Positions 46,439 through 54,427 of a DNA stretch of 64,000 nucleotides are shown piece by piece. Below the pieces are notes generated by a model. It was not told where the DNA came from. It saw only the letters and a program-made list of their open reading frames with translations, and did not search any database. Source of the DNA: Anaerolineales bacterium. Its GTDB lineage: Bacteria; Chloroflexota; Anaerolineae; Anaerolineales; UBA6663. The position numbers were made by a program, and so were the translations under genes. The stretch lies in the NCBI GenBank assembly GCA_020850595.1, contig JADZEK010000081.1, positions 1 through 64,000 on the forward strand, written 5' to 3'. The stretch's first letter is position 1. Each line of letters opens with the position of its first letter.

Positions 46439-48316
46439 CTACCGGCCCGCCTTCCACACCGCCTGCAGCTCGGCCTTCAGAGCGGCGCGGTCGGCCAGAT
46501 AATCGGCCTGGGCTACGTCGCCGGCGGCGTAGACGGCATCGAGCTCGGCCAGCGCTTGCAGCAGTTCCTCGCGGCGCACGGACGGGTCCACCGGCTGCGG
46601 GCGACGGTAGAGCCACACGCCAATGCCCAGCAGCGCCACGGCTACCGCGCCAATGCCCACGGCCAGGCCCGTGGTGGTGGTGGTGGTGGTCAGGCCGAGA
46701 GCGCTGCCGCCGCTGGCGGGCGTGGTCGTGCCCGTCCCAGCGGTGCCGCTCAGGTCAAAGGTCAGGCTCTCGCCCGCGGACAGTCCGGCCCGGTTGAAGT
46801 TCTGGAAAGTTTGGCCTTGGAAAGTCTCTGGGCCGAGGTAGAGCACGTTGGGGCCGTCGAGCTTGACGCCCAGGTCTGACAGTAGCACGTTCACGCCGGC
46901 GACCGGGTAGTGCATCACCTGGCTGAAGTTCAGGCCGCCGTCGTACGGCAGGCGGTACGACACCAGCAGTTGCCCGCCGCCCTCGCCCGGCGAGATCTGC
47001 CACAGCGCCCCAAAACCGTCGGCGTTGCGGAAGTAATCCTGGTCGAGCACGGCGTTCTGCACGTTCAGGTCGGTGGCCCCGGCGGGCAGATTGAATTGCA
47101 GCAGGTCCGCGCCGGAGGCGGCGTAGGTGCGATCGCCGCTGTTCGAGAAGATGAACAGCTCGCCAATGGTCACCGCCGTGGCGGTCTGAAATTCGAGGAA
47201 CATATGCATCTGGCTCACGCGGATGGCTGCCGGGTCGCTGGTCTTTTCGTAGATCGGCAGCGTCAGCGCGAGCGGCGCGCCGGCCGCGTCGAAACTCGCC
47301 ACCTCCGAGCCATAGGTCACCTCGTCGTAAACGGTGCTCACCAGGAACTGCCGGCCGGGCGCGTACGCCACCGCGCCGAAGTCAAACGTGCCGTCGGTCC
47401 TGACGGTCGTCGTGAAGGTGTCAATCAGGCTGGTTGTGTCGAAGCTGTGCAGGTTGAGCTCCAGCCCGGCTGGCACGGTGCCGCCCGCCGTGCCGTTTAC
47501 CACCGTGCCGCTCACCCGGCCGGTGCGCTCGGCTGGCGCGCTGCTGGGCGCGGCGTAGACATAGCCGAAGGCGCGCACCGCCGCCGCCACCGCCCACTGT
47601 TCGTCCGCGCTCAGTGCCTCTGCGAAGGGGTGCAGCGCATCGCCGCCCGCGATGACGGCCCGCAAGTCGTCGCCGGTGCGCAGCACCATAACGGCCTGAT
47701 CGGTGAAATTGGGCATGGGCCGGCCCAGCGCGGCGGCGTTGGGGCCGTCGCCCTGCCCGGTCGCGCCGTGGCACGCCGCGCACTGGGCCGCGTAGATCGT
47801 CTGGCCGAGCGCCAGCTGCTCTGGGGGCGTGCTCAGCGTGGTGACATAGGCCGCCAGTCTCCAGCGCTGGGCCTCGGTCAGGCTGTCGCCGAAGGGCGGC
47901 ATGAGCGCGTCGAGGTTGCCCTGGGTAATGGCCGTGAAGAGCGACAGCGGGCTGCGGCTATGGGTAAAGGCTGGGTCGGTCAGGTTAGGCGGCGGGGCGG
48001 GCAACTGCGCTGACATCTCGCCGTCGCCCTGGCCGCCCGCGCCGTGGCAGGACGCGCAGTGTTCCAGGAAGAGTGGCCCGCCGTCGCGCGCGGCCGGCGC
48101 TGCGGCCGGGTAGCCCACATCAGCCGGCCTGGTCGTGGGTTCCAGAGTCGGGGCGGCCGGCGTCTGCGGCGGCACGGTGGCCCCCACGGGCAGGCTGGTA
48201 GACACGGTACCCTGGCCGGGCGGCGGGGTCACATCGCCCGCCAGCGAACAGGCGGAGAGCAGGGCGGCCGCGGCCACGAACAGGGCCGCCAACGGCCGGC
48301 GCAGGTGCATGGGCAT
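46439..48316 (-). CDS. Diheme cytochrome c lipoprotein with C-terminal membrane anchor
   Basis: About 625 residues (ATG 48316; ATG 48310 or 48352 are alternatives). Lipobox 'LLSAC' near residue 23, then two cytochrome c domains with 'CASCHGAGGQGDG' and 'CAACHGATGQGDG' (about 85 and 180), each with a later Met region ('LMPPFGDSL'). A long beta-rich region without recognised family follows ('TGRVSGTVVNGTAGGTVPAG', a carboxypeptidase-regulatory-like start), then one transmembrane helix (about 570-592) and a short basic/helical tail 'AQADYLADRAALKAELQAVW' resembling the CcmI-like tail upstream. It sits inside the ccm operon, touching ccmA. Function unknown; possibly an electron-transfer or quality-control partner of heme ligation. 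Confidence 0.82.
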   Translation of the reverse strand: MPMHLRRPLAALFVAAAALLSACSLAGDVTPPPGQGTVSTSLPVGATVPPQTPAAPTLEPTTRPADVGYPAAAPAARDGGPLFLEHCASCHGAGGQGDGEMSAQLPAPPPNLTDPAFTHSRSPLSLFTAITQGNLDALMPPFGDSLTEAQRWRLAAYVTTLSTPPEQLALGQTIYAAQCAACHGATGQGDGPNAAALGRPMPNFTDQAVMVLRTGDDLRAVIAGGDALHPFAEALSADEQWAVAAAVRAFGYVYAAPSSAPAERTGRVSGTVVNGTAGGTVPAGLELNLHSFDTTSLIDTFTTTVRTDGTFDFGAVAYAPGRQFLVSTVYDEVTYGSEVASFDAAGAPLALTLPIYEKTSDPAAIRVSQMHMFLEFQTATAVTIGELFIFSNSGDRTYAASGADLLQFNLPAGATDLNVQNAVLDQDYFRNADGFGALWQISPGEGGGQLLVSYRLPYDGGLNFSQVMHYPVAGVNVLLSDLGVKLDGPNVLYLGPETFQGQTFQNFNRAGLSAGESLTFDLSGTAGTGTTTPASGGSALGLTTTTTTTGLAVGIGAVAVALLGIGVWLYRRPQPVDPSVRREELLQALAELDAVYAAGDVAQADYLADRAALKAELQAVWKAGR

Positions 48317-48329
48317 GGGTTGGCCTGAG

Positions 48330-48950
48330 CTAGCCGCGGGCTTGCGCTTCACGCGGTCCGGCGGCGGGGGCGGGCAAGCGCTGTCCGCAGTGGCCGCAGA
48401 ATTGGTCGCCCGCGGCCGCGCCTTGCCCGCAGTTGGGGCAGGTGACGCTCTGGGCCGCCCCGCACGCGGGGCAGAAACGGTCGTCGGCGCTCACCGCCGC
48501 GCCGCAGGCGTGGCAGGCCTGGCTGCCGGCCTGGATGCTGTCGGCGCCGGCGGCTTCCACTTCATCGTCCATTGCTGCCCCGTTCAGCGCGGCGCGGCGC
48601 TGGGCAATGGCGGCTTCGATTTCATAGTCTGCCGAACGCCCCAGGGCGGGGGCGGCGGCCTGAGCGAGGAGGCCGGCGCTTAGCGCGTCGAGCTGCTTGA
48701 GCACGCTCACCCCCTGCGCCACCAGCAGCGCGCGCTGCTCGGCGTAGTCTTCCTCATTAATCTTGCCGGTGGCGTGGTCAAAATCCAGGTCGCGCAGTTG
48801 CAGCAGCACGCGCTCGTGCTCGGCGCGCAGTTGGTCGGCCGGGCCGGGCTGGCGTTCGCGCTGCGCCTCGCCCGCCACCAGCGGCTGGGCGACGATAAAG
48901 GCCGCCACCAGCACCAGCGCTAGGCCCAGCAAGATCGAGCCGATATCCAT
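48330..48950 (-). CDS. CcmI-like membrane protein with double zinc ribbon
   Basis: 206 residues. One N-terminal transmembrane helix (5-26), then a helical segment 'VLLQLRDLDFDHATGKINEE' typical of CcmI/CycH-type and related Ccm-locus proteins, then two C-terminal zinc ribbons: 'CHACGAAVSADDRFCPACG' and 'CPNCGQGAAAGDQFCGHCG'. It sits 11 bases after ccmG and may bring apocytochrome or other proteins to the ligase. The fusion of a CcmI-like segment to zinc ribbons is unlike proteobacterial CcmI, which has TPR repeats. Confidence 0.72.
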   Translation of the reverse strand: MDIGSILLGLALVLVAAFIVAQPLVAGEAQRERQPGPADQLRAEHERVLLQLRDLDFDHATGKINEEDYAEQRALLVAQGVSVLKQLDALSAGLLAQAAAPALGRSADYEIEAAIAQRRAALNGAAMDDEVEAAGADSIQAGSQACHACGAAVSADDRFCPACGAAQSVTCPNCGQGAAAGDQFCGHCGQRLPAPAAGPREAQARG

Positions 48951-48961
48951 GACGGTTAGCC

Positions 48962-49561
48962 TTAGTTGCTCGCGGCCAGCAAGGGCGCAATCTGCGCTTG
49001 CAGCGCCGCCGTGGTGGTGGGGCCGACGAACAAATGCCGCAAGATGCCGTCTTGGCCAACCACAAAGGTCTCCGGCACGCCCGTGATGCGGTAGCGGTGC
49101 GAGATCTCGGTGCGCAGGTCCGGCCCGTTGGGGTAGGTGATGCCGAAGCGGTCAATGAACCCGCGCGCGCCTTCTTCCGTGTCCACGTAGGCCACGCCCA
49201 CGAAGACCACGCCCTGGTCTTTGTACTGCTGCCAGGTGCTTTCCAGGTCGGCGGCTTCCTCTTCGCACGGGATGCACCAGGAGGCCCAGAAGTTGATGAC
49301 CACGACTTTGCCGCGCATGTCGGCCAGCTTGAACGTGCCGCCGTCGAAGGTGGTGATCTCGAAGTCGGGGGCGGGCTGGCCGTTGCCCACCTGGCCCGCC
49401 GCCAGCGGCCCGCTGCGGCTCATCTGAAAAGCCACCAGGCCCAGCAGCGCGATGAGGAGCGCGAACACCAGCCATTGCCACCAGGCCAGGCGGCGCACCT
49501 TGGGTAAAGTGGCCGGCTCGGCCGCCGGAGGGTTAAGCGTTACATTCGGGTCAGTCGCCAT
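48962..49561 (-). CDS. ccmG: Thioredoxin-like protein CcmG/ResA/DsbE
   Basis: 199 residues. One membrane anchor (about 28-46), then a TlpA-type thioredoxin fold with active site 'WASWCIPCEEE' (CxxC about 91-94) and the cis-Pro segment 'ITGVPETFVVGQDG'. It should reduce the disulfide of apocytochrome CXXCH or of CcmH outside the membrane. Located between ccmH and the CcmI-like gene. Confidence 0.9.
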   Translation of the reverse strand: MATDPNVTLNPPAAEPATLPKVRRLAWWQWLVFALLIALLGLVAFQMSRSGPLAAGQVGNGQPAPDFEITTFDGGTFKLADMRGKVVVINFWASWCIPCEEEAADLESTWQQYKDQGVVFVGVAYVDTEEGARGFIDRFGITYPNGPDLRTEISHRYRITGVPETFVVGQDGILRHLFVGPTTTAALQAQIAPLLAASN

Positions 49562-49577
49562 ACTTCACCTGCGGCGG

Positions 49578-50132
49578 TCAGCGCCGCTGCTCAAGTTCGC
49601 GTTCCAGGCGCTGGGCATATTCATCCACCGGCGCGGTCGGGGCATCGGCTGAAGTTTCAGGCTCAGCCCGGGCCGGCTTGCGCACCGCGCCCTTCAGGTA
49701 GCGCCACAGGCCAAAGCCGCCCGCCAGCACCGCCAGCGGCGGCACCACCCACACCAGGAGGTTCAGGCCGCGCGTCGAGGGGCGCGCCAGCACCCGCTCG
49801 CCGTACTGCTCCACAAAGTAATCCAGAATTTGCTGCTCGCTCCAGCCGGCCTCGAGCTTTTCTTTGATGGTGTTGCGCCACTGGGCGCAGGCCTCGGTCG
49901 GGCACACGTCCAGCGGGGTGTTCTCGCACACCGGGCAGAACAACTGCTTGGCGACCCGGTTCACGTCGTCGGCCGTCACCGGGGCGAGGGGCGTGCCCGC
50001 CTGGGCCTGGGCCGGGGCCGGGCGGCTGATCAGGCTCGCCAGCAGCACGGCCAGGGCGAGGGCCAAGAGCGTGGTTGGCTTTAGCCAAGGCTGCCGATTC
50101 ATCGCGTACCGCAGATTCATCGTGGCCTTCAC
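49578..50132 (-). CDS. ccmH: Cytochrome c biogenesis thiol oxidoreductase CcmH
   Basis: 184 residues. Signal/anchor helix at the N-terminus, then the CcmH domain with redox pair 'LFCPVCENTPLDVCP' (C-x-x-C about 66-69, plus further Cys) and 'LEAGWSEQQILDYFVEQYGE', then a second membrane helix (about 125-150) and a charged tail. It overlaps ccmF by four bases (ATGA). It handles apocytochrome thiols for the CcmF heme lyase. Confidence 0.92.
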   Translation of the reverse strand: MKATMNLRYAMNRQPWLKPTTLLALALAVLLASLISRPAPAQAQAGTPLAPVTADDVNRVAKQLFCPVCENTPLDVCPTEACAQWRNTIKEKLEAGWSEQQILDYFVEQYGERVLARPSTRGLNLLVWVVPPLAVLAGGFGLWRYLKGAVRKPARAEPETSADAPTAPVDEYAQRLERELEQRR

Positions 50133-52186
50133 GCCGACTGCACCGGGGCCGTGGCGGCGGGCGCGGTTACGCGCCGGCGCGCTTCACTGGCGTCGGGCCA
50201 GGCGGCGACCAGCGTGCCCAGGATGAACACCACGCCGCCCATCCACACCCAGTTGATCAGCGGGTTAACGTAGATTTTGAAGGTCGCGCCGTTGGCGGCC
50301 AGCGGCTCCCAGGTGACCAGCAGCACGTACACGTCGTCTTCCACGGTGCTGCGCACGCCGGGGATGGTCATGGGCTGCTGCGACTCGATGTAGAAGTCGC
50401 GGCGCGGGTGCAGCTGACTGATGAACTTGCCATCGCGGTAGACGCTGACCGTGGCGCGGGCCACCTGCCGCCCGTCCTCGGTGAAGAACTCGTCTAGCCC
50501 ATCGAAGGTGACCACGTAGCGCCCCAGCGTCAGTTGCTCGCCGGGCTTAAGCTGGCCCTGCGTCTCGATCTGGAAGAAGTTCGAGCCGATGATGCCGATG
50601 GTCATGATGATGACAGCCAGGTGGATCAGGTAGCCGCCATAGCGCCGCCGGTTGCGGGCGATCAGGTTGAGCAGCGCCGTCAGCGCGTTTTCGCCGGTGC
50701 TGCGCATACGCGCCCGCGCCCCGCGTCCGAACTCAATCAGCGTGGTGAGCGCCACGAAGGCCGCGATGCCAAAACCGAGCAGCGCCCCCAGGCTGTGAAT
50801 GCCCGCCAGCGCCAGCGCGGCCACCAGCCCCAGCGCCAGGGCGAACGGCACGCGCAGCAGCTTGCCGAGCTGGCGCGCCGAGCTTTGCCGCCAGGCCATC
50901 AGCGGGGCGATGCCCATCAGCAGCACCAGCCCGGCGAACAGCGGCCCGGTGGCCTGGTTGTAGAACGGCGGCCCAACCGTGATGGTCTGGCCGGTGACCA
51001 ACTCGGAGAGCATGGGGAAGACCGTGCCCCAGAACACGACGGCGGCGATGCCCAGGAAGAGCAGGTTGTTGAGCATGAAGGCCGTCTCGCGTGAGAGCAG
51101 GCTGCTGAGCTGGTGGTCACTGCGCAGATGCTCCCACTCGCGGAAGAGCAGGAGCAGCGAAGCGATGAAGCTCGCGCCGATGAAGACGAAGAAGCTCGGG
51201 CCGATGGCGCTCTGGGCGAAGGCGTGCACCGACGAGAGTACGCCCGAGCGCGTGAGGAAGGTGCCGAAGATGACCAGCGAATAGGTCAGGATGATCAGCA
51301 CCATGTTCCACTTCTTGAGCATCCCGCGCTTCTCTTGGATCATCACCGAGTGCAGGAAAGCCGTGGCCGTCAGCCAGGGCAGGAAGGCGGCGTTTTCCAC
51401 CGGGTCCCAGCCCCAATAGCCGCCCCAGCCCAGCACGTCGTAGGCCCAGCGCCCGCCCAAGATCAGGCCGAGCGAGAGGAACAGCCAGCCTACCAGTGTC
51501 CAGCGGCGGGTGGTGCGAATCCACTCGTCGTCGGCGCGGCGGGTGATGAGCGCCGCCATGGCGAAGGCGTAGGGCACTACGAAGCTGACGAAGCCGGTGT
51601 AGAGCATGGGCGGATGGATGATCATGCCCGGATGCCGCAACAGCGGGTTGAGGCCGCGCCCGTCGCTCAGCAGCAGCGGCACGGCCCCCGCCGGCGGAAG
51701 CATGCTCGACACGGTCGCGCCGGTCACGCTGGTCCATAGCCGCAGGAACGGGTTCTCAAAGAAAACAATCAGGCCGATGAAGAAGCCCAGGGTGATCATC
51801 ATCACGGCGATGACGTAGGGCATAAAGACGCGGTCGCGCTCCCACTTGCGCAGCAGCGCCAGCCCCGCGAAGGTGCTCATCAGCCAGCTCCAGAAGAGCA
51901 AGCTGCCGGCCTGGCCGCCCCACAGCGCCGTGACCTTCAGGTAGAGCGGCATCGCCCGGCTGGTCACCGAGTGCACGTATTCCACCTGGTATTGGTCGGT
52001 CACCAGTAGGCCGATCAGGCTGAGGCAGGCCAGCGTGACCAGCGGCCAGGTGAGCAGGGCCGCATGGTGGGCGCTGGCTAGCCAGGTGGGCCGGCGGCGA
52101 TAAGCGCCCAGCAGCGCCATCACCGTGGCGTAGACGGCCGCGCCGAAGGCCGTCAGCAGGGCGAAGAAGCCGAAGTTGGCGAGCAT
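50129..52186 (-). CDS. ccmF: Heme lyase CcmF
   Basis: 685 residues with about 15 membrane segments. The WWD motif region is 'LGWGGYWGWDPVENAAFLPW' (about 250-270), with conserved 'HPPMLYTGF' and 'SVHAFAQSAIGPSFF'. The C-terminal external part (about 555-640) includes 'QLTLGRYVVTFDGLDEFF'. CcmF attaches heme delivered by CcmE to CXXCH cysteines. ccmE lies three bases upstream and ccmH overlaps the end. Confidence 0.96.
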   Translation of the reverse strand: MLANFGFFALLTAFGAAVYATVMALLGAYRRRPTWLASAHHAALLTWPLVTLACLSLIGLLVTDQYQVEYVHSVTSRAMPLYLKVTALWGGQAGSLLFWSWLMSTFAGLALLRKWERDRVFMPYVIAVMMITLGFFIGLIVFFENPFLRLWTSVTGATVSSMLPPAGAVPLLLSDGRGLNPLLRHPGMIIHPPMLYTGFVSFVVPYAFAMAALITRRADDEWIRTTRRWTLVGWLFLSLGLILGGRWAYDVLGWGGYWGWDPVENAAFLPWLTATAFLHSVMIQEKRGMLKKWNMVLIILTYSLVIFGTFLTRSGVLSSVHAFAQSAIGPSFFVFIGASFIASLLLLFREWEHLRSDHQLSSLLSRETAFMLNNLLFLGIAAVVFWGTVFPMLSELVTGQTITVGPPFYNQATGPLFAGLVLLMGIAPLMAWRQSSARQLGKLLRVPFALALGLVAALALAGIHSLGALLGFGIAAFVALTTLIEFGRGARARMRSTGENALTALLNLIARNRRRYGGYLIHLAVIIMTIGIIGSNFFQIETQGQLKPGEQLTLGRYVVTFDGLDEFFTEDGRQVARATVSVYRDGKFISQLHPRRDFYIESQQPMTIPGVRSTVEDDVYVLLVTWEPLAANGATFKIYVNPLINWVWMGGVVFILGTLVAAWPDASEARRRVTAPAATAPVQSA

Positions 52187-52189
52187 GGG

Positions 52190-52714
52190 TTAGCTCTGGC
52201 TCTGGTTGGGCAGCGATTCTTCGTAACGGGTGGGGCACTTCAGCAGCAGTTCGTCGGCGTAGAAGATGCCGTCTTCACCGAGCTTGCCGGTGACGATGGC
52301 CTGGGCTTCGTTCTTCAGGAGGTCGGGCTTCGGCCCCACATACACCACCGTCATGCGCCCGGCGTTGGGGTTGATCGCCGCCTGGTGCAGAATTTCGGCC
52401 AGGCCGCCCGCCGCTTCTACATCGGCGGCGTCGTTAGAGACGTTAGCCACCTGGAAGGTGATGGTCAGGCTGGCTGGGTCGTAGGTGATGGTGTCGCCCA
52501 GCACCGCGCCCGAGGCGCGCAGATTGCGGCCCACCAGGCTCGCGCCCTTGGCCTGAATTTCATCCACGGTGTAGAAGTATTGCGCGGTGCTTTGCAGGCT
52601 GGTGACGACCAGATAGACAATCGCGGCGATGACCAGCAGCCCGCCGATCAAGAATTTAGCCCGGCCCCCGCCGCGCCGCGCATACACCTGTGTTCCCACT
52701 GTCGTTTCAGCCAT
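52190..52714 (-). CDS. ccmE: Heme chaperone CcmE, CxxxY variant
   Basis: 174 residues. One N-terminal membrane helix (21-40) and the OB-fold domain (45-155) with 'LVGRNLRASGAVLGDTI' and 'DLLKNEAQAIVTGKLGEDGI'. Classical CcmE binds heme through His in an H-x-x-x-Y motif ('KHDENY'); here the place reads 'LLLKCPTRYEE', giving Cys160 and Tyr164, i.e. CxxxY. The codon at 52235-52237 (minus strand) is TGC. Such Cys variants are known from some archaea and sulfate reducers. First gene of the ccm operon; a MITE-like element lies upstream. Confidence 0.93.
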   Translation of the reverse strand: MAETTVGTQVYARRGGGRAKFLIGGLLVIAAIVYLVVTSLQSTAQYFYTVDEIQAKGASLVGRNLRASGAVLGDTITYDPASLTITFQVANVSNDAADVEAAGGLAEILHQAAINPNAGRMTVVYVGPKPDLLKNEAQAIVTGKLGEDGIFYADELLLKCPTRYEESLPNQSQS

Positions 52715-52790
52715 GGCTCTGCTCTCCTATCCCGCTCGTTTCACGCTCGTGGACACTTCGGCGCGGGCCGGTCGGCGTGGCCCACGCTCA

Positions 52791-52959
52791 GCTTCAGTTG
52801 CCACGGCAATTGCATCTAAATCCGGAACGCCTGCAATTTAAGGGCTTCCAGAGTCTTCGGTCTTGGGGTGGTGTTCCAGCGGCTATTGCCAATCACCCTG
52901 AAAACAAGAACATTCGGAAACTACGCCAATTAAGATGCAATTGCCCTGCTTCAGTTGCC
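52791..52959. mobile_element. MITE-like element with terminal inverted repeats and flanking direct repeats
   Basis: A 141-bp segment (52805-52945) starts with GGCAATTGCATCT (52805-52817) and ends with its perfect complement AGATGCAATTGCC (52933-52945). Outside it, the 12-bp sequence GCTTCAGTTGCC occurs at both 52791-52802 and 52948-52959, as a target duplication would. The inside is visibly AT-richer than its surroundings and has no gene. The right copy of the direct repeat contains the stop codon of the zinc-ribbon protein gene; the left copy would be its duplicate. Confidence 0.6.
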
Positions 52960-54090
52960 GGCCGCCCGCACCGGCGCGCCGCACTGGCGGCAAAACTTGT
53001 CGCCCGGCCGCAGCTTTCCGCCGCACTGCGTGCAGAAGGCCGCGCCGGGAGCGGCCGGCGGGCGCTCAGCCTTGGGCTTGGGCGGCGTTTCGTCCCGCGC
53101 CGCCGCTTGCCGTTCCGTAAAACTCCGCCGCTCGGCCGCGGTAAACCGTTCGGTCGAGAGGCGCTCCCCTTGCGGCCGGCGCTCCAGAGGCCGGCGCTGC
53201 CCGCCGCCGGGGCTGGGGCGATGTCGGCGCGGCGCGCGGCGGTGGACAGCGCCGGCCTGCGCCCGCCGCTGCACCAGGATCAACCCGGTCACGCCCACGG
53301 CCAGCACCCCGACCCCGCCAAGGGCCAGCCACACCAGGGTCAGGTTGGCGGCTGCGGAGCTGCTCACGTTGACGGCCGCGCTGCCGGCATCAGCCGCGCC
53401 TACGGCCACGCTCGACAGCGTGTCATCGGCCTTGGTGTAGGCGACGGTGAGTTGCACGCGCTGGCCGCCGGCCAGGGCGCCCAGGCCACCTTCATAATAC
53501 TGTAGGCCGAACTCGCCCGCCCCCACGGCCGTGAGGGCCGGGGTGGTAGTCAGGGCGCTCGCGCCGGCGGGCTGCTGCAGGCGTACGGCGGCGGCAGTTA
53601 TCGTGTAGTCGCTGGTCCAATCGAAAGTATACGCCCGCTGGCGGCCGGTCAAGCTTAGAGCCGGATCATAGTATTCCAGCCGAAATTGCAGCGTCTCGGT
53701 GGTCAGCGTAACGATTATATCGTTCCCCGCCGGGGTTGTGGTGAAGACCGCGGCCAACAGGCTGCCATCGGCGGCGGTGTAGGCGGTGGCGCTTGGCTGG
53801 CCGGCGGCGGCGGGCATCCGCAGCGTCACCTGGGCGGGCAGGGTGGTCTCAGCGGGCAGCGTCCCGTCCAGAATGACCAGCACGCCGGCGCGGTCAAACT
53901 CCGGCCAGAGGGAGATCAGCAGGCGGTCGAGGCTAAGGGGAGCCTGGGCAGCGGCCGGGCGCGCCGGCCCCAGCGCCGCCCCAGCCAGCAGCAGCACCGC
54001 GAGCAGCGCCGCGAGCCGTGAGCAGCGCGGCGCGGCGCGGCGCGCCGAACCTGTGCTGTCTTGCGCCAACCGAACGGTAAGGATTGTCAC
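52951..54090 (-). CDS. Exported membrane protein with C-terminal zinc ribbon
   Basis: 379 residues from GTG 54090 with GGGAGG upstream. Signal peptide (about 20-48), an external beta-rich domain (50-245), one transmembrane helix (about 252-275), a very basic Arg/Pro-rich cytoplasmic linker (280-345), and a final zinc ribbon 'FCTQCGGKLRPGDKFCRQCG'. The double-CxxC pattern resembles the ribbons of the CcmI-like protein at 48330-48950. Function unknown; it precedes ccmE in the same direction, with the MITE-like element between. Confidence 0.75.
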   Translation of the reverse strand: MTILTVRLAQDSTGSARRAAPRCSRLAALLAVLLLAGAALGPARPAAAQAPLSLDRLLISLWPEFDRAGVLVILDGTLPAETTLPAQVTLRMPAAAGQPSATAYTAADGSLLAAVFTTTPAGNDIIVTLTTETLQFRLEYYDPALSLTGRQRAYTFDWTSDYTITAAAVRLQQPAGASALTTTPALTAVGAGEFGLQYYEGGLGALAGGQRVQLTVAYTKADDTLSSVAVGAADAGSAAVNVSSSAAANLTLVWLALGGVGVLAVGVTGLILVQRRAQAGAVHRRAPRRHRPSPGGGQRRPLERRPQGERLSTERFTAAERRSFTERQAAARDETPPKPKAERPPAAPGAAFCTQCGGKLRPGDKFCRQCGAPVRAAGN

Positions 54091-54367
54091 GCAGACGCCT
54101 CCCAGGGATATGCTGCTGGCTTATTCTAAGCAGCCGGGGGGCGGGGGGGAGTAACGTTCGTCACCACTAATCGGTGGCAGCCGCGCTGGTTGTTCGGTTT
54201 CTTAGCAGCGCAACTCGTGACATTCGGCACTAAGCCACCCGCCGCTTAAGCATACCATATCCACATTTCCAGTTTTGCGCGATTCAGCGCCACTCTGGGG
54301 CGCAAGCAACCCACCAGGCACTAATTTGGACGCCGGTTGTCTCCAAAAGGCGTGACACTCATCCCTG

Positions 54368-54394
54368 TTGTCCGCGTCAAGCCGTGCCTATACT
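54368..54394 (+). promoter_or_regulatory. Promoter candidate for the nonaheme cytochrome operon
   Basis: TTGTCC (54368-54373), 15-base spacer, TATACT (54389-54394); the spacing is short. TTGTCCGCGTCAA (54368-54380) is an imperfect inverted repeat that loosely recalls CRP/FNR-type sites. The rest of the 54091-54367 interval is less GC-rich and shows no gene. Confidence 0.4.
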
Positions 54395-54427
54395 GGCGCC
54401 AGGCTGAGGTTAAGGAGAAGATTGTCC

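Noticed and set aside
54368-54380. FNR/CRP-type site in front of the nonaheme gene
   Set aside because: TTGTCCGCGTCAA is imperfect and has the wrong spacing for a consensus FNR box; kept only as a remark.
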